Assembly: GCA_022478985.1 (NCBI GenBank)
Contig: JAKSZP010009532.1
Location: 36,512-100,511 of the forward strand
Source: Massospora cicadina
Taxonomy: Eukaryota; Entomophthoromycota; Entomophthoromycetes; Entomophthorales; Entomophthoraceae
Direction of reading: 5' to 3'
Length of the DNA: 64,000 bases
In this document: positions 26,078 through 37,937 of the stretch, piece by piece
Layout of the letters: every line of letters starts with the position of its first letter
How positions within the stretch are numbered: the first letter of the stretch is position 1
Position numbers and translations under genes: made by a program
The notes under the pieces: model-generated
Database searches by the model: none
Told to the model about the DNA's origin: nothing
Seen by the model: the letters and a program-made list of their open reading frames with translations, nothing else

Positions 26078-26345
26078 TTAAGTGCATTCCATGGATGTAC
26101 ACTTGAAAAAGTTACAGGCGTAAATTACCGCAAGGCATTCACTCTCAGTCACAGTATAATTCCTTTTAGCTGCTGTGAGTGTCCAGCTCACATATGCTAC
26201 CAGATATTTGTCCCTGAGCTCATACACTTGGCTCAGGATGGCGCCAATCACCATTAACAAAGAATCAGTCTGTATTATTATTTTTCTCAATAAAAATTCA
26301 GATATTTCAAAATTGGAGAATCTATTAAGTACTGGCTTAATTCAT
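26078..26345 (-). pseudogene. Element I RNase H domain, broken
   Basis: Frame 26,078-26,290 holds the Ty3-type RNase H core: a QTDS block where the first acidic residue lies, ILSQ, then an AYVSWTL block and TVTESECLAVIYA with the Glu helix. RNase H removes the RNA strand after reverse transcription. It lies directly downstream of the reverse transcriptase, as in all Ty3/gypsy elements. The upstream junction is broken by stops. Confidence 0.82.
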
Positions 26346-26479
26346 TGAAAGAACTCTGGGCCTCTTCACATCTAACAAATCCTTTTTTGGATCCTTCAGT
26401 AAATGGAAGAGGGGCTCAGCAATTCTTGCTAAATCCCGAATAAATCTTCTATAGTATCTGACCATTCCAAGGAACACTT

Positions 26480-27130
26480 GTATTTCTTGGACACTCTTCA
26501 GTGCAGCCATTCACTCTATGGCTTCGATCTTCTGGGTTTGAAGTTGCAGTCCACTATAGTTGATCACAAATCCCAGATATTCCAACTCCTTCATGAAGAA
26601 GTGACACTTCCTTGGTTTATCTTCAGGTTGGGCATGAACAGTCTCTTGAACACTTCCTTCAAGTGGTGCATATGGTCAGTAATCGTCTTACTGAACACAT
26701 TGATATCATCCAAGTACACCAGGACGCATGACAACTTCAAGTCATTTAATATAGCGTCCATGGCCCTCTGGAACGTCGCAGGCGCATTGCACAGACCTGG
26801 GGCATCCTCATCATTTGATATAGCCCCATCGCGGTAATAATTGCACATTTTTCTTGGTCTTCCTTTGACAAATTAATTTGCCAATATTTCATTATCAGAT
26901 CTATCGCAGATAAATACTTCACTTCTCCCAATCAATCTAGTGCATCGTCAAGTCTTGGTAGGAGATATGAATCTTTCTTTGTAATATTAATCAGCTTCTA
27001 ATAATTGATAACCACCTGATTAAAACCATCCTTCCTCTTTATGACAAGAATTGGACTTGCCCAGGGTCTTGACAATGGAACTAGAAGCCAATGGTTTACT
27101 AGTTTGCTGATTTCTTTAGATACTGCTTTG
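26480..27130 (-). pseudogene. Element I reverse transcriptase, broken
   Basis: Motif A (YLSAIDLIMKYWQINL, about 26,860-26,915) with its Asp, the NAPATFQRAMD block (about 26,755-26,790) and the YLDD catalytic box (26,705-26,716) are all intact. The motif A and YLDD parts are in different frames, so at least one indel lies between them near 26,800-26,815, in addition to stops upstream. It resembles element IV of this window most closely (matching blocks around YLDD). Confidence 0.85.
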
Positions 27131-28039
27131 GCTGCATTTGACCATTGAAGTAATCTTATTTTTTCAGCAAATTTTCCCTGGAATCAACTTTGTGGATCAT
27201 ATTCCTCAAGCACCCCAAATTGTGGTTGTCCTGGGTGCATACTTCCTAAGAATTTTTCAAATAGCTCATGCACCTCCTCCTGCTGTCTGTCCATCATATC
27301 AGCAAGTTGCTCTTGATTGACCAATAAATTGATACTTTCAGTCACACCTTCTGGTAATCCCATTTTATCAAGGGTCCCAAATTTGTGGAATTTTCTTTAT
27401 TCAGCTGTCAGGATTAGATGAACAAATGCGATGATCTGCTTCTTCTCAATCTTCATCAATTTACCACTCAGATTCACCAGGTAAATTCAGATTTCTCCAT
27501 GGCCTGGCATAATTATTCCAGGAGACACCCAAGGCTCTACTTTGGACTTCTTCTAGGGGCTTCTGTCCTCTTCATACTTCAGTTCAGGTGTCTTTAATGT
27601 CAACCCCATGTTGAATATGATCTGTAATCCTGGCGGTATGGGTTCAAAACTCTTAATCCTCAATGGAATTACCCATTTTTATAGGACTTCAGTCAGCATT
27701 TCTCGTTGCTTCCAGCCAACTGATTGGTATCAAATTGGGACAATACCACCATTGTAGATCAAATTGATGATGTTATTTCTCCTAGTTAGTGGAGCTTCCC
27801 CATCTTTCTATAACCAATGGTAACGTATGACCTAATGTGGTCAATGTATCATCTTTGAAGTTACATTTAACTTTGTACTTCCGTAGAAACTTCATCATAA
27901 TCAGAATATCGTAATTTTGGTTGACCAAAACTATTGCTGGGGCAGATACTACTAAGGATCCAAATCAAAGTGGTAGAGCACTATAGCCTCCACAGGAGAT
28001 GGTGGTATTCGGCCTGGCTGTCCCATATTCTTTCTTGTG

Positions 28040-28145
28040 TTCTAAATTGGGTGAGATCCTCACCTTCTTCACCAGCTTGATCGAGACAATGTTGATGGGC
28101 GCTCCACTGTCAACTATTGCCTGCACCCATACTCGATTAACCAGT
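28040..28145 (-). pseudogene. Element I aspartic protease active-site region
   Basis: In minus sense the sequence encodes AIVDSGAPINIVS (VDSGAP at 28,097-28,114), the active-site loop of a retropepsin-type protease with its Asp intact. It lies between the zinc knuckle (28,640-28,690) and reverse transcriptase, the expected place. The flanking frame is interrupted. Confidence 0.75.
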
Positions 28146-28179
28146 ATATCTATATACTTACACTCAGTGTTGTAAAATC

Positions 28180-29251
28180 CTATTTACTGAGTGTATAGCG
28201 GTTTTTATCTTCCAAATTGAGGGTGTAAGTTATTTGCGCTGATAGATCAGGAAATGATTCCTTAATTGCACTAAGGAGGATAGACAAGTTTGCCTTATAT
28301 AATTTGACTTTGTTCAATTCTTCTGGATTTTCCGCAGCTTGAATCTTGTCCACCAGTTTCAACGCATATGGCCAAGCAACTTACTTGATTATTTTGGGAT
28401 CAAATTCCCTTTTCTCTGGGCTAATTACTGAATATACACCTAAATTGACCACTTGATATAGTTGATCTTGTGCATCATCAACAAACAGATCACTAATGTC
28501 AATTTCTTCATGCATAATATTAGGAGAACAGGGTTTTCCGCAGCTCTAGACTTTCCCTGTCTTGGCTGCGGGCCCTTTTCCCAACTCCTGTGCAGGTTTA
28601 GACTCTTTCACTTGGTTTAAATTGGTCTGTTCCTTAGACTTCTTGCAGTGTACAGCAAAATGTCTTTTTCATCCACACTAGTAACAGCGTTTTTCTTTCT
28701 TGTTGATTCACTTAAAATTTTTGGGCTTATTTCCAGGAAAAATGGATTAATGAATTCCTTAGCACCTTTGGTCCCCTTCATAGGATTTGAATTTCATACT
28801 GGATTTGGTTTGAAACTTCTATTTGGAGCATCAAAAATAGCTTTCAATACCTTCAGATAATTCACCATCTATGAGGTGGTAATCTTTATTGCAAACATGG
28901 AAGACATTATTCAATGCAAATTAAATTGGGCCAAAGAACCACTTGCAGCGCAATCCATGCGTCAAAATCATCCAGCACTTTTGCTCCAACCAAAATCTAC
29001 AATTCTTGGTAGAAACGATTGGCAAAAATTGTTAAGGATTCATCCTTCTGAAATTTGGAGTTGATAAATTCTTGCTTGTGCTTCAATATACACATGGGAC
29101 TTCCAAATTCTTTCATAATGGCCGCCTTGGCCTCTGAGTACAACCAGCTGTCTCCCTCTATATGGGGCAACACTAAGTTCTGAAAGTTGGTAACCAAACA
29201 AATAATCACTGTAAAAGCCTTTTTATGATCACCGTAACCAAGCATTGTCAT
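28180..29251 (-). pseudogene. Element I Gag, broken
   Basis: Frame 28,997-29,251 encodes a Gag core with an EAKAAIMKEFGSP-like helix and the QEFINSKFQKDESLTIFANRF pattern in shortened form (a Lys-Gln-x-Phe segment followed by Glu-Ser-x-x-x-Phe-x-x-x-Phe), the usual Ty3/gypsy capsid signature. About 28,640-28,690 encodes a CX2CX4HX4C zinc knuckle in which two positions have become stops. A Lys/Glu-rich helical piece follows at 28,180-28,362. Gag would form the particle and bind RNA. The start lies in broken sequence upstream of 29,251. Confidence 0.72.
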
Positions 29252-29874
29252 GTCAAATAATCAGAAAGATATGGGACGTTATCCTGATGGAAAGTAGGTA
29301 ACTTTGGCATAGCTTTAAATTCCTCCAAATTTTCTCTAGCCATCACTCTTGGTTCAGTTACTTGACTAACTTGAGTAATTTTTGGAGTCATCTACAAAAT
29401 GGCTGTGAAGGCGTATAGCATATCAGGTGGAGTAGTTGTTTTTCCAATTGTAGTTCTTAGGGTCCTCTCTTCAGCATCAGTCGGCACATAGAGCTCACTT
29501 TCACATTTGTGAGTCTTCACTCCTTGACTTGCTTAATTAGCAGCTCTATATCTTCACTTTAATGCCTATAATCAAATGCAATCCGCTTCACATTACGTTC
29601 TTAAGAATAATACTTCTCAAACTAAATCTCCTTCCTTTTTCATTATCGGCTTTACTTTTTCTAGTAACTCATTGCCAAAAAAAGTGACATTAAAGACCCC
29701 TTTATCAATCTTGGTAACTCTCAACTCCAAGGCAGCAAATTCTCAATGATCCTCAGAATTCAAGGCGCTCTTGTTGACAGTTTCCAACTCCATCCAGAGT
29801 TTTCTTAACTCATCCTTATATGACATATTGTCATAGTAGACTACCCAACTACCACCTCTTTAGTGAGAACTAAT

Positions 29875-30964
29875 TGTTAAAGTTCTATGGGCTTCGCTGC
29901 TCATTCACAATTATTAACCACTTAAATTGATAACTGCACAGGTTTAGTTTTGTGCAATCCTCACGTTGTATGATGATATATATGATTGATAATAGTATGA
30001 AGGCTATTATCCATATTTGAATAGATCACTAGTATTTGGTCCAACGCTTGACCAATATTCCTTCTCAAAATACTCTAAATGTCCTCAGTAGATATTTATT
30101 CCCTTATCCTCCTAACTTGATCATGATCAGATCCTAGTTTATGGCTTATCCTCTGGTGACACAAAGTCAGCATCAATTCCTATCTCAGCTCAAATTCTCT
30201 TCTTAGGATCCTAAATCCTTACTCTTTATCCTACTAAAGAGTCCCCAATTAAAGAAGTCAGAAATAATTTCCTTGAATATGATTAGAAATAATAATGAAT
30301 TCTGCTAAGTAATTTTTTTTACTAAGTGATTCTCAGAAGAATTTATAGAGGATATTCAGCGCTTATCCTGAGTTGGCACCTCAGTGATGAAACGGCAGTC
30401 ATTGCTGTTGAACTACCTTTTGTCATTTCATCAGTGATGGTCTTCCCCATCCTGGTTAGGTTTCTGTCATTGGACATCCTTGAGACCTAAAATGGAAAGA
30501 ATCATAAAGCGCGTTCCTAACACTTTCTACTCAATCCCAGAAAATCAACCATATTTAGCAAGCAAACTGCTTAGGTATGGGACTTGTTACCCATTAAGGC
30601 AGGTCACAAACCAGCTGATTGATTTGCTAATTGCAGGTGGCATCACTCACCTCACAAATTGCTTTTTAATTCCCAATCATTTAGTGATGAAACCCAACTA
30701 ATCTAAATTGGTACACCTGATAGTAAATCATTGATTAACTATAAGATGTTCTCATTTCATCGGCAACTCTGCCTAACGATATATTAAGCATTCACCTGGA
30801 TTGATCCCTGACGAATCTGAACCAGGAGAATTACCTAAAATCCCCTAAACACTGTTAACCCAAAATTGGGGTCAACAGATATCTAATCATTCTCTAAAGG
30901 GAATTATCCCCTAGTGACTCATGGTAATCTAGATGGCTAAAAATATGACGAAAATATTAACACA
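29875..30964 (-). repeat. Element I 5' LTR
   Basis: Direct repeat of 21,556-22,630, with ends TGTTAAAG...ATTAACACA on the plus strand, so TG...CA termini are intact in this copy. It drives the minus-strand element. The two LTRs differ at many positions, so the insertion is not recent. I could not identify a convincing tRNA primer-binding site next to it. Confidence 0.87.
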
Positions 30965-31825
30965 CTTACATATTCTATATTATAATATTTCTTACATTTC
31001 ATATAAGTAGTATATCTGATAATGGGAAGGCAATTAACAGCAAGTCACAATAATTGGCGTGAGGTTAGCATTTGATGCGACTAGGTGAGATAGATGTTAG
31101 ATTTATCCTTTTAGTTAAGAAAGCAAGTCTATGGAGCATTAGAGAAGCAAGCCATTCTTGTTTTGTTATCAGAATAGGGACTAAATAGAACTTTGTAATT
31201 TGAGCATAATTGATAGATATTTCCTATTGATTAATAACTTGATGTCTATAATGTTTGGTCCTTAATACCAACTAAGTATCAATTATTAAATAAGATATCA
31301 TTATAATCTGGTATCAATTTATAAATAATAGATAAATTAAACACTAAAAATTCAAGGATCTGCTCATACTATGGCATAAACTGGTACCCTTTAGCTGTTT
31401 CATGGTGCCATATTTTACAGGTGGTAGGGGATAGACATAAACACTAGATAACCATCAAGGCATCAAGCTTAGGAATGATGCAAGATGTGAAATTGGTCTA
31501 AAGTCCCTGGTATGATTTGTGGGAATCTATGCCATTAGCATTAATTTCCAAAATAAACTCAGTTATCATAATGGTTCTAAGGATCTTGATTGCTTTAGAC
31601 TTTAAACAAATGGTGAAGTGATATGAATACTATGTTGTACTTAAAATTCCATAATTTTACAGGCTATGGGCTTACATCAATGGATATGGTGTGAAAAATG
31701 TTATTAGGTTTAACCAGTTGATAGGAGTTGGCCTTCTGGTAGTGGGCTTCTACTTAAAACTTCTACAACAATTGAGAGTCTCATGGATATCTAAGAGCAT
31801 TAATTACATTATATTTTTATCACTG
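30965..31825. other. AT-rich spacer
   Basis: No gene or shared repeat seen between element I and repeat R1 copy 2. Confidence 0.4.
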
Positions 31826-31829
31826 CTAA

Positions 31830-32110
31830 AGTAAATTTTATTTGAACTGGGCTGACCTGGGGATGATACTGTACCAGTTATATATCAAAAAAATGGAAAA
31901 GGAGAATAAAACCTGAAAAACCTCCATGCATGGCGTCTGATAGGCCAGGAACTCCATGGACCGCCTTTGCTTTTTGCTAATTTGGTTTAGGGCATTGGTG
32001 CGCAACGCCAACACGGTCATAATTGTCCCTGACCCAAATTTTCATCTACCAGGATCAAGCTTTAAGAGGCAGTAGTGGAAATTTTTATTTTACCACTGGG
32101 GTTAGCACTG
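31830..32110. repeat. Dispersed repeat R1, copy 2
   Basis: Partner of 790-1075, in the same orientation; the shared 18-mer and 19-mer blocks lie at 31,948-31,965 and 32,044-32,062. The flanks beyond about 280 bp no longer match. Confidence 0.75.
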
Positions 32111-32657
32111 CTAAAGTAATCATTTTAAAAACTTTTAGACCCATCGCCTTATGTGCTCCGATGATAAAGTCAGTTTTTACTCTGTTGACCTTAGCAGAAA
32201 AAGTTGATGTTCATTGTTGATTTTTAGAGCTTCAATGTATTTTTGACTATATTATTATTCCTTAGTTTCTCCAAGGTGATTTAAACCTCAATCAGATCTT
32301 TTTTTATTTGGCTAGACATATGATTAAATAATTATTGGCCAAATTAGCCAATAAGGCCACAATGGCAGTCAATATAAGCAATTGGCGATTTTGTTTCACG
32401 CTGGGGCATGCTAATTTCTAAAATCAATAGATTGTATTTAGAACCCATAAGGCCGCCAACTTCCCAGCACCTTATGATCTTTTACCCAGCAAAGTGAAGC
32501 GTGATAGTTTACTTTTGTGCAAAAATCCATGTGAAATTGTTTTTAAACTGCTTACATGAATAAATACTTAATAAAAACCCTTACTAAATTACTGTATAAT
32601 ATCAATCCTGTATATCTAAACTTTGGCCACAATAAGCCAGGGCTTGATAAATCACCT
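32111..32657. other. AT-rich spacer
   Basis: No gene seen. It ends at the TG that starts the element III 5' LTR. Confidence 0.4.
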
Positions 32658-32925
32658 TGTCAGGATTCCTACCAAAATGGGAGATTCAGATGAGGTAGAT
32701 GATAGAAATCAAACCCAAGCCATCAAAGTAGCTAAAACCATTATTGAGGATAATCACCAACAAATTTTCAACCCTTTTGACATTGGGGACAATTCTGACT
32801 ATTGTGGTCACATTATAATCTCCTAAAACACTCTAATAATGGGGTAAAACCCAATCTATGTGGCAAGTGAATATTATTTGACTGAGATGAATAAGCCTGC
32901 TGCAGAATCCCCAATTTTTACCAAT
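32658..32925 (+). repeat. Element III 5' LTR, first block
   Basis: Matches 47,491-47,727. Both start TGxCAGxATT and share, for example, AACCATTATTGA(G/A)GATAAT. It ends where element II begins (TGTAG at 32,926). Confidence 0.8.
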
Positions 32926-33345
32926 TGTAGTGTCAGCGCTACAGTTCTCTAGACTGGCGCTGAGGTCTGAAGGTGGCTCAAAGTGGCTAATTTGCAGAAA
33001 AAAGGTCGAGAAGGAAGCGGAAAGCTGGGTAAGTTATTCAATATTTATTAGGCTTAGAAGGATTTGATCTTTATAGGGTGTGTTGGGACTTGGTGCCTTC
33101 AGGATTGTTGGGGGCCTCATCCATTCAGGATCTTTACTGATCTTCCAGAATGGCATCCTCATGGGCATCCTCAATGGATGGTGTTGCTCACCTGACTGAA
33201 TGGGTGAGAAACTCCGCCCCACGTGACTCAGGAATAGGGGAGGAGGATCCTGAAATTGATTTAGCTCAGTTAGGTTCAACAACCAATTTGGTATAGCCTA
33301 ATTCAGAAGGGGGAATTCGATTTGATTATTATCTTGATTTCAACA
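32926..33345 (-). repeat. Element II 3' LTR
   Basis: A 420-bp direct repeat of 39,020-39,453, with long identical runs such as the block around GGTGTTGCTCACCTGACTGA. It contains two short indels relative to its partner. Confidence 0.92.
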
Positions 33346-33362
33346 AAGCCCCCCTCAAGATC
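33346..33362 (-). promoter_or_regulatory. Element II polypurine tract
   Basis: In minus sense GATCTTGAGGGGGGCTT lies directly before the 3' LTR start TGTTG. Confidence 0.78.
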
Positions 33363-33521
33363 CTGTCAGAGGGGGGAATACGGCCGCAGGAACTGATTAT
33401 GCACCCATTTTACCATGGTCCCTTGGTTGATGTCGGCAATGGAGTACTAAGACTTCACCCTATGAATAACTTTATAGGGTCCAGACCAAAGTACGTCGAG
33501 CTTGTTCTGTTGTCCTCCAAG

Positions 33522-34480
33522 TCAATGGTGATAAAAGAGGACAAGGTCATTTAATTGAAAATCTGGTAAGGAGGGTTGTCCGAGATTAGATTGGGATGTC
33601 TCTCTTCCAGTGGTGGTGATAATGTCTTGAGTGGCTTGGGCTTGAAGATGGACAATTTCATCAGCTAGAGCCCTCATAGTTAAGTCAGAGTTCTCAGGGG
33701 TGGAGGTCTTGAGCATTGGCTGGATGCTACTTGGCAGCCAAGGTTCCCACCCATATAGGGCTTCAAATGGGAACATCTTGATAACTCGGTGATAGCTTAC
33801 TCAGTAGGCAAGCAAGACACTGGGTAGATAATGGTTCCAACGAGCAGGGTCTGAGGCAGCTAATTTTTGAAGAATTGAAATAAGAATTGTATTAGCCCGT
33901 TCAACTGCCCCATTAATGGAGGGTGGTAAGGTGCAGCGAAACTCTTGGTAGTGCCAAATAGCGAGGTAAGTTCTTGCACTACCTGTGAGGTGAAGTTTAA
34001 TCCATTGTCCAAGAGTAAGGTTTGGGGGCACCCATGCTGGGTGAAAAAGGATTGAACAAGGAAAGGGTGGTGGCTGTGGCAGTAGCAGCCATGACTGAAA
34101 TCGCTTCAACCCATTTGGTTAGATGGTCCACGGCTAGGATAATATATTTATGGCCATGCAACCCAGTGGGAAGAGGGCCCACCACAACAATGCTTACCAC
34201 ATTAAAGGGACCAGTTGGGGCAACCACTGAATGTTGGAATTGGGGGGTTAGCTCAGTCTTGCAATTGGCAAGCCATGCATGCTTCCAGGACCTCCTGGAT
34301 AGTCTCTATCATGCAGTCCCAGTGCATCGTGATTTTAACCAATTGTGAGTCTTTTTGATGGCCCCATGTCCCATGGTGTAATGGCCTTCTAGTATAACAT
34401 CAGTTCTGGAGGAGGGGCGGATATAAGGGAGCCACTTCTTGTTGAACTTCTTGTAAAGCAGCCCATTTTAATTTGTGTAT
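33522..34480 (-). pseudogene. Element II integrase, broken
   Basis: Three overlapping frames (34,227-33,997; 34,109-33,801; 33,776-33,522) reconstruct the domain order only with frame changes. Visible: a Cys-x-x-Cys of the zinc region (ACMAC, about 34,265-34,280), ILAVDHLTKWVEAI (about 34,115-34,155), LLLDNGLNFTS with the second catalytic Asp (about 33,990-34,030), INGAVERANT with the Glu (about 33,885-33,920), and FPFEALYGWEP of the C-terminal segment (about 33,740-33,775). The first catalytic Asp is Val (GTT at 34,186-34,188 in SIVVVGPLP). No chromodomain is visible before the 3' LTR. Confidence 0.85.
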
Positions 34481-34493
34481 CACGAGTCATCCT

Positions 34494-35000
34494 TCATAGT
34501 TCAGCCTGGACCTCCGGGGTTTCCAACTTCCACTGGTCAGGTCGGCCTATTATATTATATAGCCAGTCCTCCTTGAGGGTCAACGCTGTGAGCACCAGCA
34601 TCCTGGAGAGGCCGTCAGAATTCTGGTGAATAATGCCTGCGCGGTGGATGATGGTGAAATTGTAGCTTTGCAGTCGTGGAGCCCTTTTGGCTAACTGACC
34701 ATTGGGATCCTTCATTTGTTGAAGCCACTGTAGCGAGGAGTGGTCTGTAAAAATAGTAAAGTGGGTACTATAGAGGTAAGGCCGAAAATTATTGATGGCC
34801 AGTAGGACGGCTAGACATTCCCTCTCAGTGATGCTGTAGTTCCACTCAGCTTTATTTAGCGTCTTACTAAAGTAGGCCATGGGGTGGTTGACCTAGTTTT
34901 CATCATGTTGGGCCAGGATGGCCCCGACGGCAATGTCACTCACATCTGTGAACAACAAGAAGGGTTGGTTGAAGCGAGGGTGAACTAGAATGGTTTTAGT
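34494..35000 (-). pseudogene. Element II RNase H, mostly open
   Basis: The 128-codon frame at 34,494-34,880 contains AYFSKTLNKAEWNYSITERE with the catalytic Glu helix, TIFTDHSSL with its Asp and a C-terminal IIHRAGIIHQNSDGLSR block that ends the domain. The upstream part (FTDVSDIAVGAILAQ, about 34,910-34,960) is separated by a stop. The protein would degrade the RNA of the RNA-DNA hybrid. This is the longest uninterrupted polymerase-region frame among the LTR elements here. Confidence 0.87.
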
Positions 35001-35229
35001 ACATGGAGCGGTTCTCAAGGCATTAAAAGCCTATTCTTTTTCAGGCTGCCACTCGAATGGCACATTTTTCTGTAGGAGATAAAACAGCAGTTCTGCGAGG
35101 TTGGCAAACTGAGGAATAAACTGCCAATAATAGCCCACCATGATGAGGAATACCTGGATATCCCTTAAGCTCTGGGGGCGTGACATCTTCTCTATGGCGG
35201 CGATTTTGTTTGGTATATTTCATATGTCA

Positions 35230-36154
35230 TCCTTAGAGACCTTGTGCACCAGGAATCATAATTTGGACTGAAAGAAGGAGCACTTTGAGGGTTTTAGCTT
35301 TATGGACGCCCTTTGTAGCCAATTGAAGACTTCCCATAGATGCTCAAGGTGCCCATTAAAGGTTTGAGAGAAAATTAATGTCATCTAGATAAACAAGAAC
35401 GCAGGAAAGCTTCAAGTCCCCAAGATCCCATCCATGGCACGTTGGAAAGTGGCTGGAGCATTACAAAGGCCTTGGGGCATCCTAGTGGGCTTGAATAGTC
35501 CTTCATTGGCTATGAGCGCACACTTAGCCCGGTCTTCAGGGGCGAGATCAACCTGCCAATATCCGCTGGTAAGGTCCATGGCGGAAAAGTATTGGGATCT
35601 GGAAAGCAGTCGGAGGAAATTGTCAATTTGAGGTAAAGGATAACTGTCCTTTTTAGTGATAAAGTTAAGTCAATGATAGTCCATCACTACCCAATGATTG
35701 CCATCCTTCTTCTGAACCACAGAAGAGGAGAGGCCCAAGGGCTGTGCGAGAGCACCAGGAGTCTGGCATCAAGTAGCTGTTTTAGCTCAACGGTCATCTG
35801 GGCCTCCTCGACCTTGCTCTTTTGGTAAGGTTGGGACCAGAAGGGAAGAGCATCCCCAGTTTCTACATGATGGAGGGCCCCATTCATTCTTCCATAGTCA
35901 TAGGCTGAGGTTGAGAATATGTCCAAATATTCTTCCAACAACCCTAGGACCTTTTGCTGTTGGTCATCTGAGAGGTCTTTACTGATATTAGTATCAACCA
36001 GACTAACTGAGGGTGGAGCTTCCAAGCCAAAGTCTCTTAAGTCCCCAAAGTTTTGGACATCGGAGATAGCCTCCACTGGTAGTAAGTGAACATAGGTGGC
36101 GGGGCTGTTTGGACCTACTATTTTGGGTTTATCAGTAAGGTTGGCCAACAGCAC
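35230..36154 (-). pseudogene. Element II reverse transcriptase, broken
   Basis: Frame 35,687-36,154 (155 codons) covers the start: a YDYGRMNGALHHVETGDA block and a SPWASPLLWF block, typical of Ty3/gypsy RT entry. Beyond a stop, motif A (YFSAMDLTSGYWQVDL, about 35,540-35,590), NAPATFQRAMDG (about 35,430-35,465) and YLDD (35,380-35,391) follow. A one-base loss in a G run just upstream of LKLSCVLV shifts the frame before YLDD. All three catalytic Asp codons remain, so this enzyme is broken by stops and the frameshift only. The upstream part of the same frame is the protease-RT spacer shared with element III. Confidence 0.88.
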
Positions 36155-36329
36155 TGATATATATCTGGCGAAGGCTGGATTAGGAACCCCGGACAGATTA
36201 GCACCTCCTTTGGGGATGGGTTGTCTAAGCCTCAGACTTCTAGCAGGTACCCCAAGGGGATGTTGACATGGACCCAGGTATTGGCGATGACCTGGGATTT
36301 TGGGGAATGATAGTTGCCTTAGCTAAGTA

Positions 36330-36810
36330 AATTAGCATGCCTTCTTGCCCATCAACAGCAGGAGGGGGCAGTCAGACTTGGGAACCATTAATATGATAAT
36401 TGAGCTGATTGATTTGGCTTTCACTCTCTTGCAGACAAGCCTGGGATTTAACCTCAGTTTTGGAGTCACAGGGGATCTCAAAAATAATTGGGATATGATG
36501 ACCAAGTAAGGATAGAAGGCTGCCTCATAATGGAGCACTGCCAAATATTAAAGAAATTGTGTCCTGAGGAGCAGGTCATAGCTAGGGTTGTTCAAAGTAG
36601 TGTTGGGCATATCTAAAGCGAGCTTCCTGAATCATATTAGTAGAGAGGAATAAGCCCCTATGGATCACGTGCACTGGGGGCCAGCCATGCCATACTCCAT
36701 ATAGTGCAGCATATTGGGAGTGATCTTGATGCATTTCATCAACTTGGAGGATATGTCATTTACAGGGGAGGCACTGTTGACTATGACATGGGCTGGTATC
36801 TTATGAACTC
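36330..36810 (-). pseudogene. Element II protease region, active site lost
   Basis: In minus sense the retropepsin loop reads VIVNSASPVNDIS, where element III reads KIDTGSPGNNVS. The catalytic Asp codon is AAC (36,776-36,778) and the next Thr-Gly have become Ser-Ala. The downstream EYGMAG and IGAYSSL blocks match element III (about 44,150-44,200). Other copies would have had to supply protease activity. Confidence 0.78.
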
Positions 36811-37056
36811 AAACTGTGACCCAGGTGACCAGGCTTCTGAACTGGGGCGGCAGAGTGAGGAACATGGGAGTGTCATCAGAAGAAGAGTAAGCAGTATCAA
36901 TTTCTTTATTATCATTAGATACCGAAACTTCTTCTCCAGATGCTGTAGCTCCTGATTCATTTATGGTCGCAGAGGATTCTTGAGGCTGGATGGGGTCGTC
37001 AGCACGAAGTGCTTCGACCTTCATGCTGATTGCCCTTTTACCGCCTCCTCAGCAAG

Positions 37057-37755
37057 TCATTTACAGCAGTTCTTGGCGCTGTGCCTGGAACCATTACAGT
37101 AAGTACATCTGGATCGAGGGTTTTTCTGGTTTTCAACCACATGGACTCTAGGACGGTTAGAGGGGCCAGTGGAGGTAGCCTTAAAGTGCAAAATTGACAT
37201 AGGGATCTCATTAAGGGCCTCCTTAATTTCTTGGATGCAAGTAAACCTATTCTTCTGGCCAATCATATGCATCTGGACCTCAGGGTAGGATCCTAACGCA
37301 GAAATGACAGTGGTAATAGTGTCGTCCAGGGTGATACAATTTGTGGTGACCAAGGGTTGAACTTGGGCATAGAAGCGGCAGATGAACTCTGTGGGACTTT
37401 CTCCTTTGTTTATTTGGATACCCATGAAGGCCTGTTTTTGGTTGGCTAAGGTTTGGTTGCTACCAAACTCTTGGATTAAAGCTATGCGGACCTGATCCCA
37501 AGTTGTGCACTCCTTCAAATGAGGGGTCATGATCTCCTGAGTCGTGCTATCCAGGCAGGAGTGGATATGTTTTACCCTTTGCTGATTGGTGGCCTCCTCC
37601 ATGGAGATTTTGTAAGCATACAGGAAGGATGCAATGCTCTCTTGGCCAGGAACAAACCTTTCTTTAAAACTAGTTTTAAAGTTAGTTACCAGAGGAGTGG
37701 AGAGGGTGTTAACACCAGGGATAGGTGTTGGCTCAAAATTTTAGTTTCCGCATAG
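37057..37755 (-). pseudogene. Element II Gag core with CCHC zinc knuckle
   Basis: The 181-codon frame 37,057-37,602 is open through the capsid signature (IQEFGSNQTLANQKQAF, then GESPTEFICRFYAQV), a helical segment and a zinc knuckle CTYCNGSRHSAKNC (CX2CX4HX4C, about residues 164-177). The capsid part assembles the particle and the knuckle binds RNA. Sequence upstream (to about 37,755) continues in another frame. Element III Gag near 42,400-42,560 is recognisably homologous. A Lys/Arg-rich tail follows. Confidence 0.87.
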
Positions 37756-37937
37756 TTGAGGTGGCCCTGTTGGTCTAGCCGACATTATAGGCCTTCAAGT
37801 TCCTCCTGGACATCATCCAAATTTTGATTGAGGGAGGAAACGGAAACCTTGTCCGCGACCTGCTCTTTTAAAGATTGTATGTTGGCCTGCTGGTGGTGAG
37901 ACTGGTCCTCGAGTGTGGTCAGGCAGGTCTTGAACCC

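Larger units (their letters stand above)
21556..30964 (-). mobile_element. Ty3/gypsy element I, complete structure, inactive
   Basis: A 9.4-kb LTR retrotransposon on the minus strand. Two direct repeats of about 1.08 kb (21,556-22,630 and 29,875-30,964) enclose, in minus-strand order, Gag, a degenerate zinc knuckle, protease, reverse transcriptase, RNase H and integrase. The order RT-RH-IN places it in Ty3/gypsy rather than Ty1/copia. A polypurine tract abuts the 3' LTR. The five bases on either side (CATCT and CTTAC) do not match, so the target-site duplication has decayed or a flank was rearranged. The coding region is broken throughout. Confidence 0.88.
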
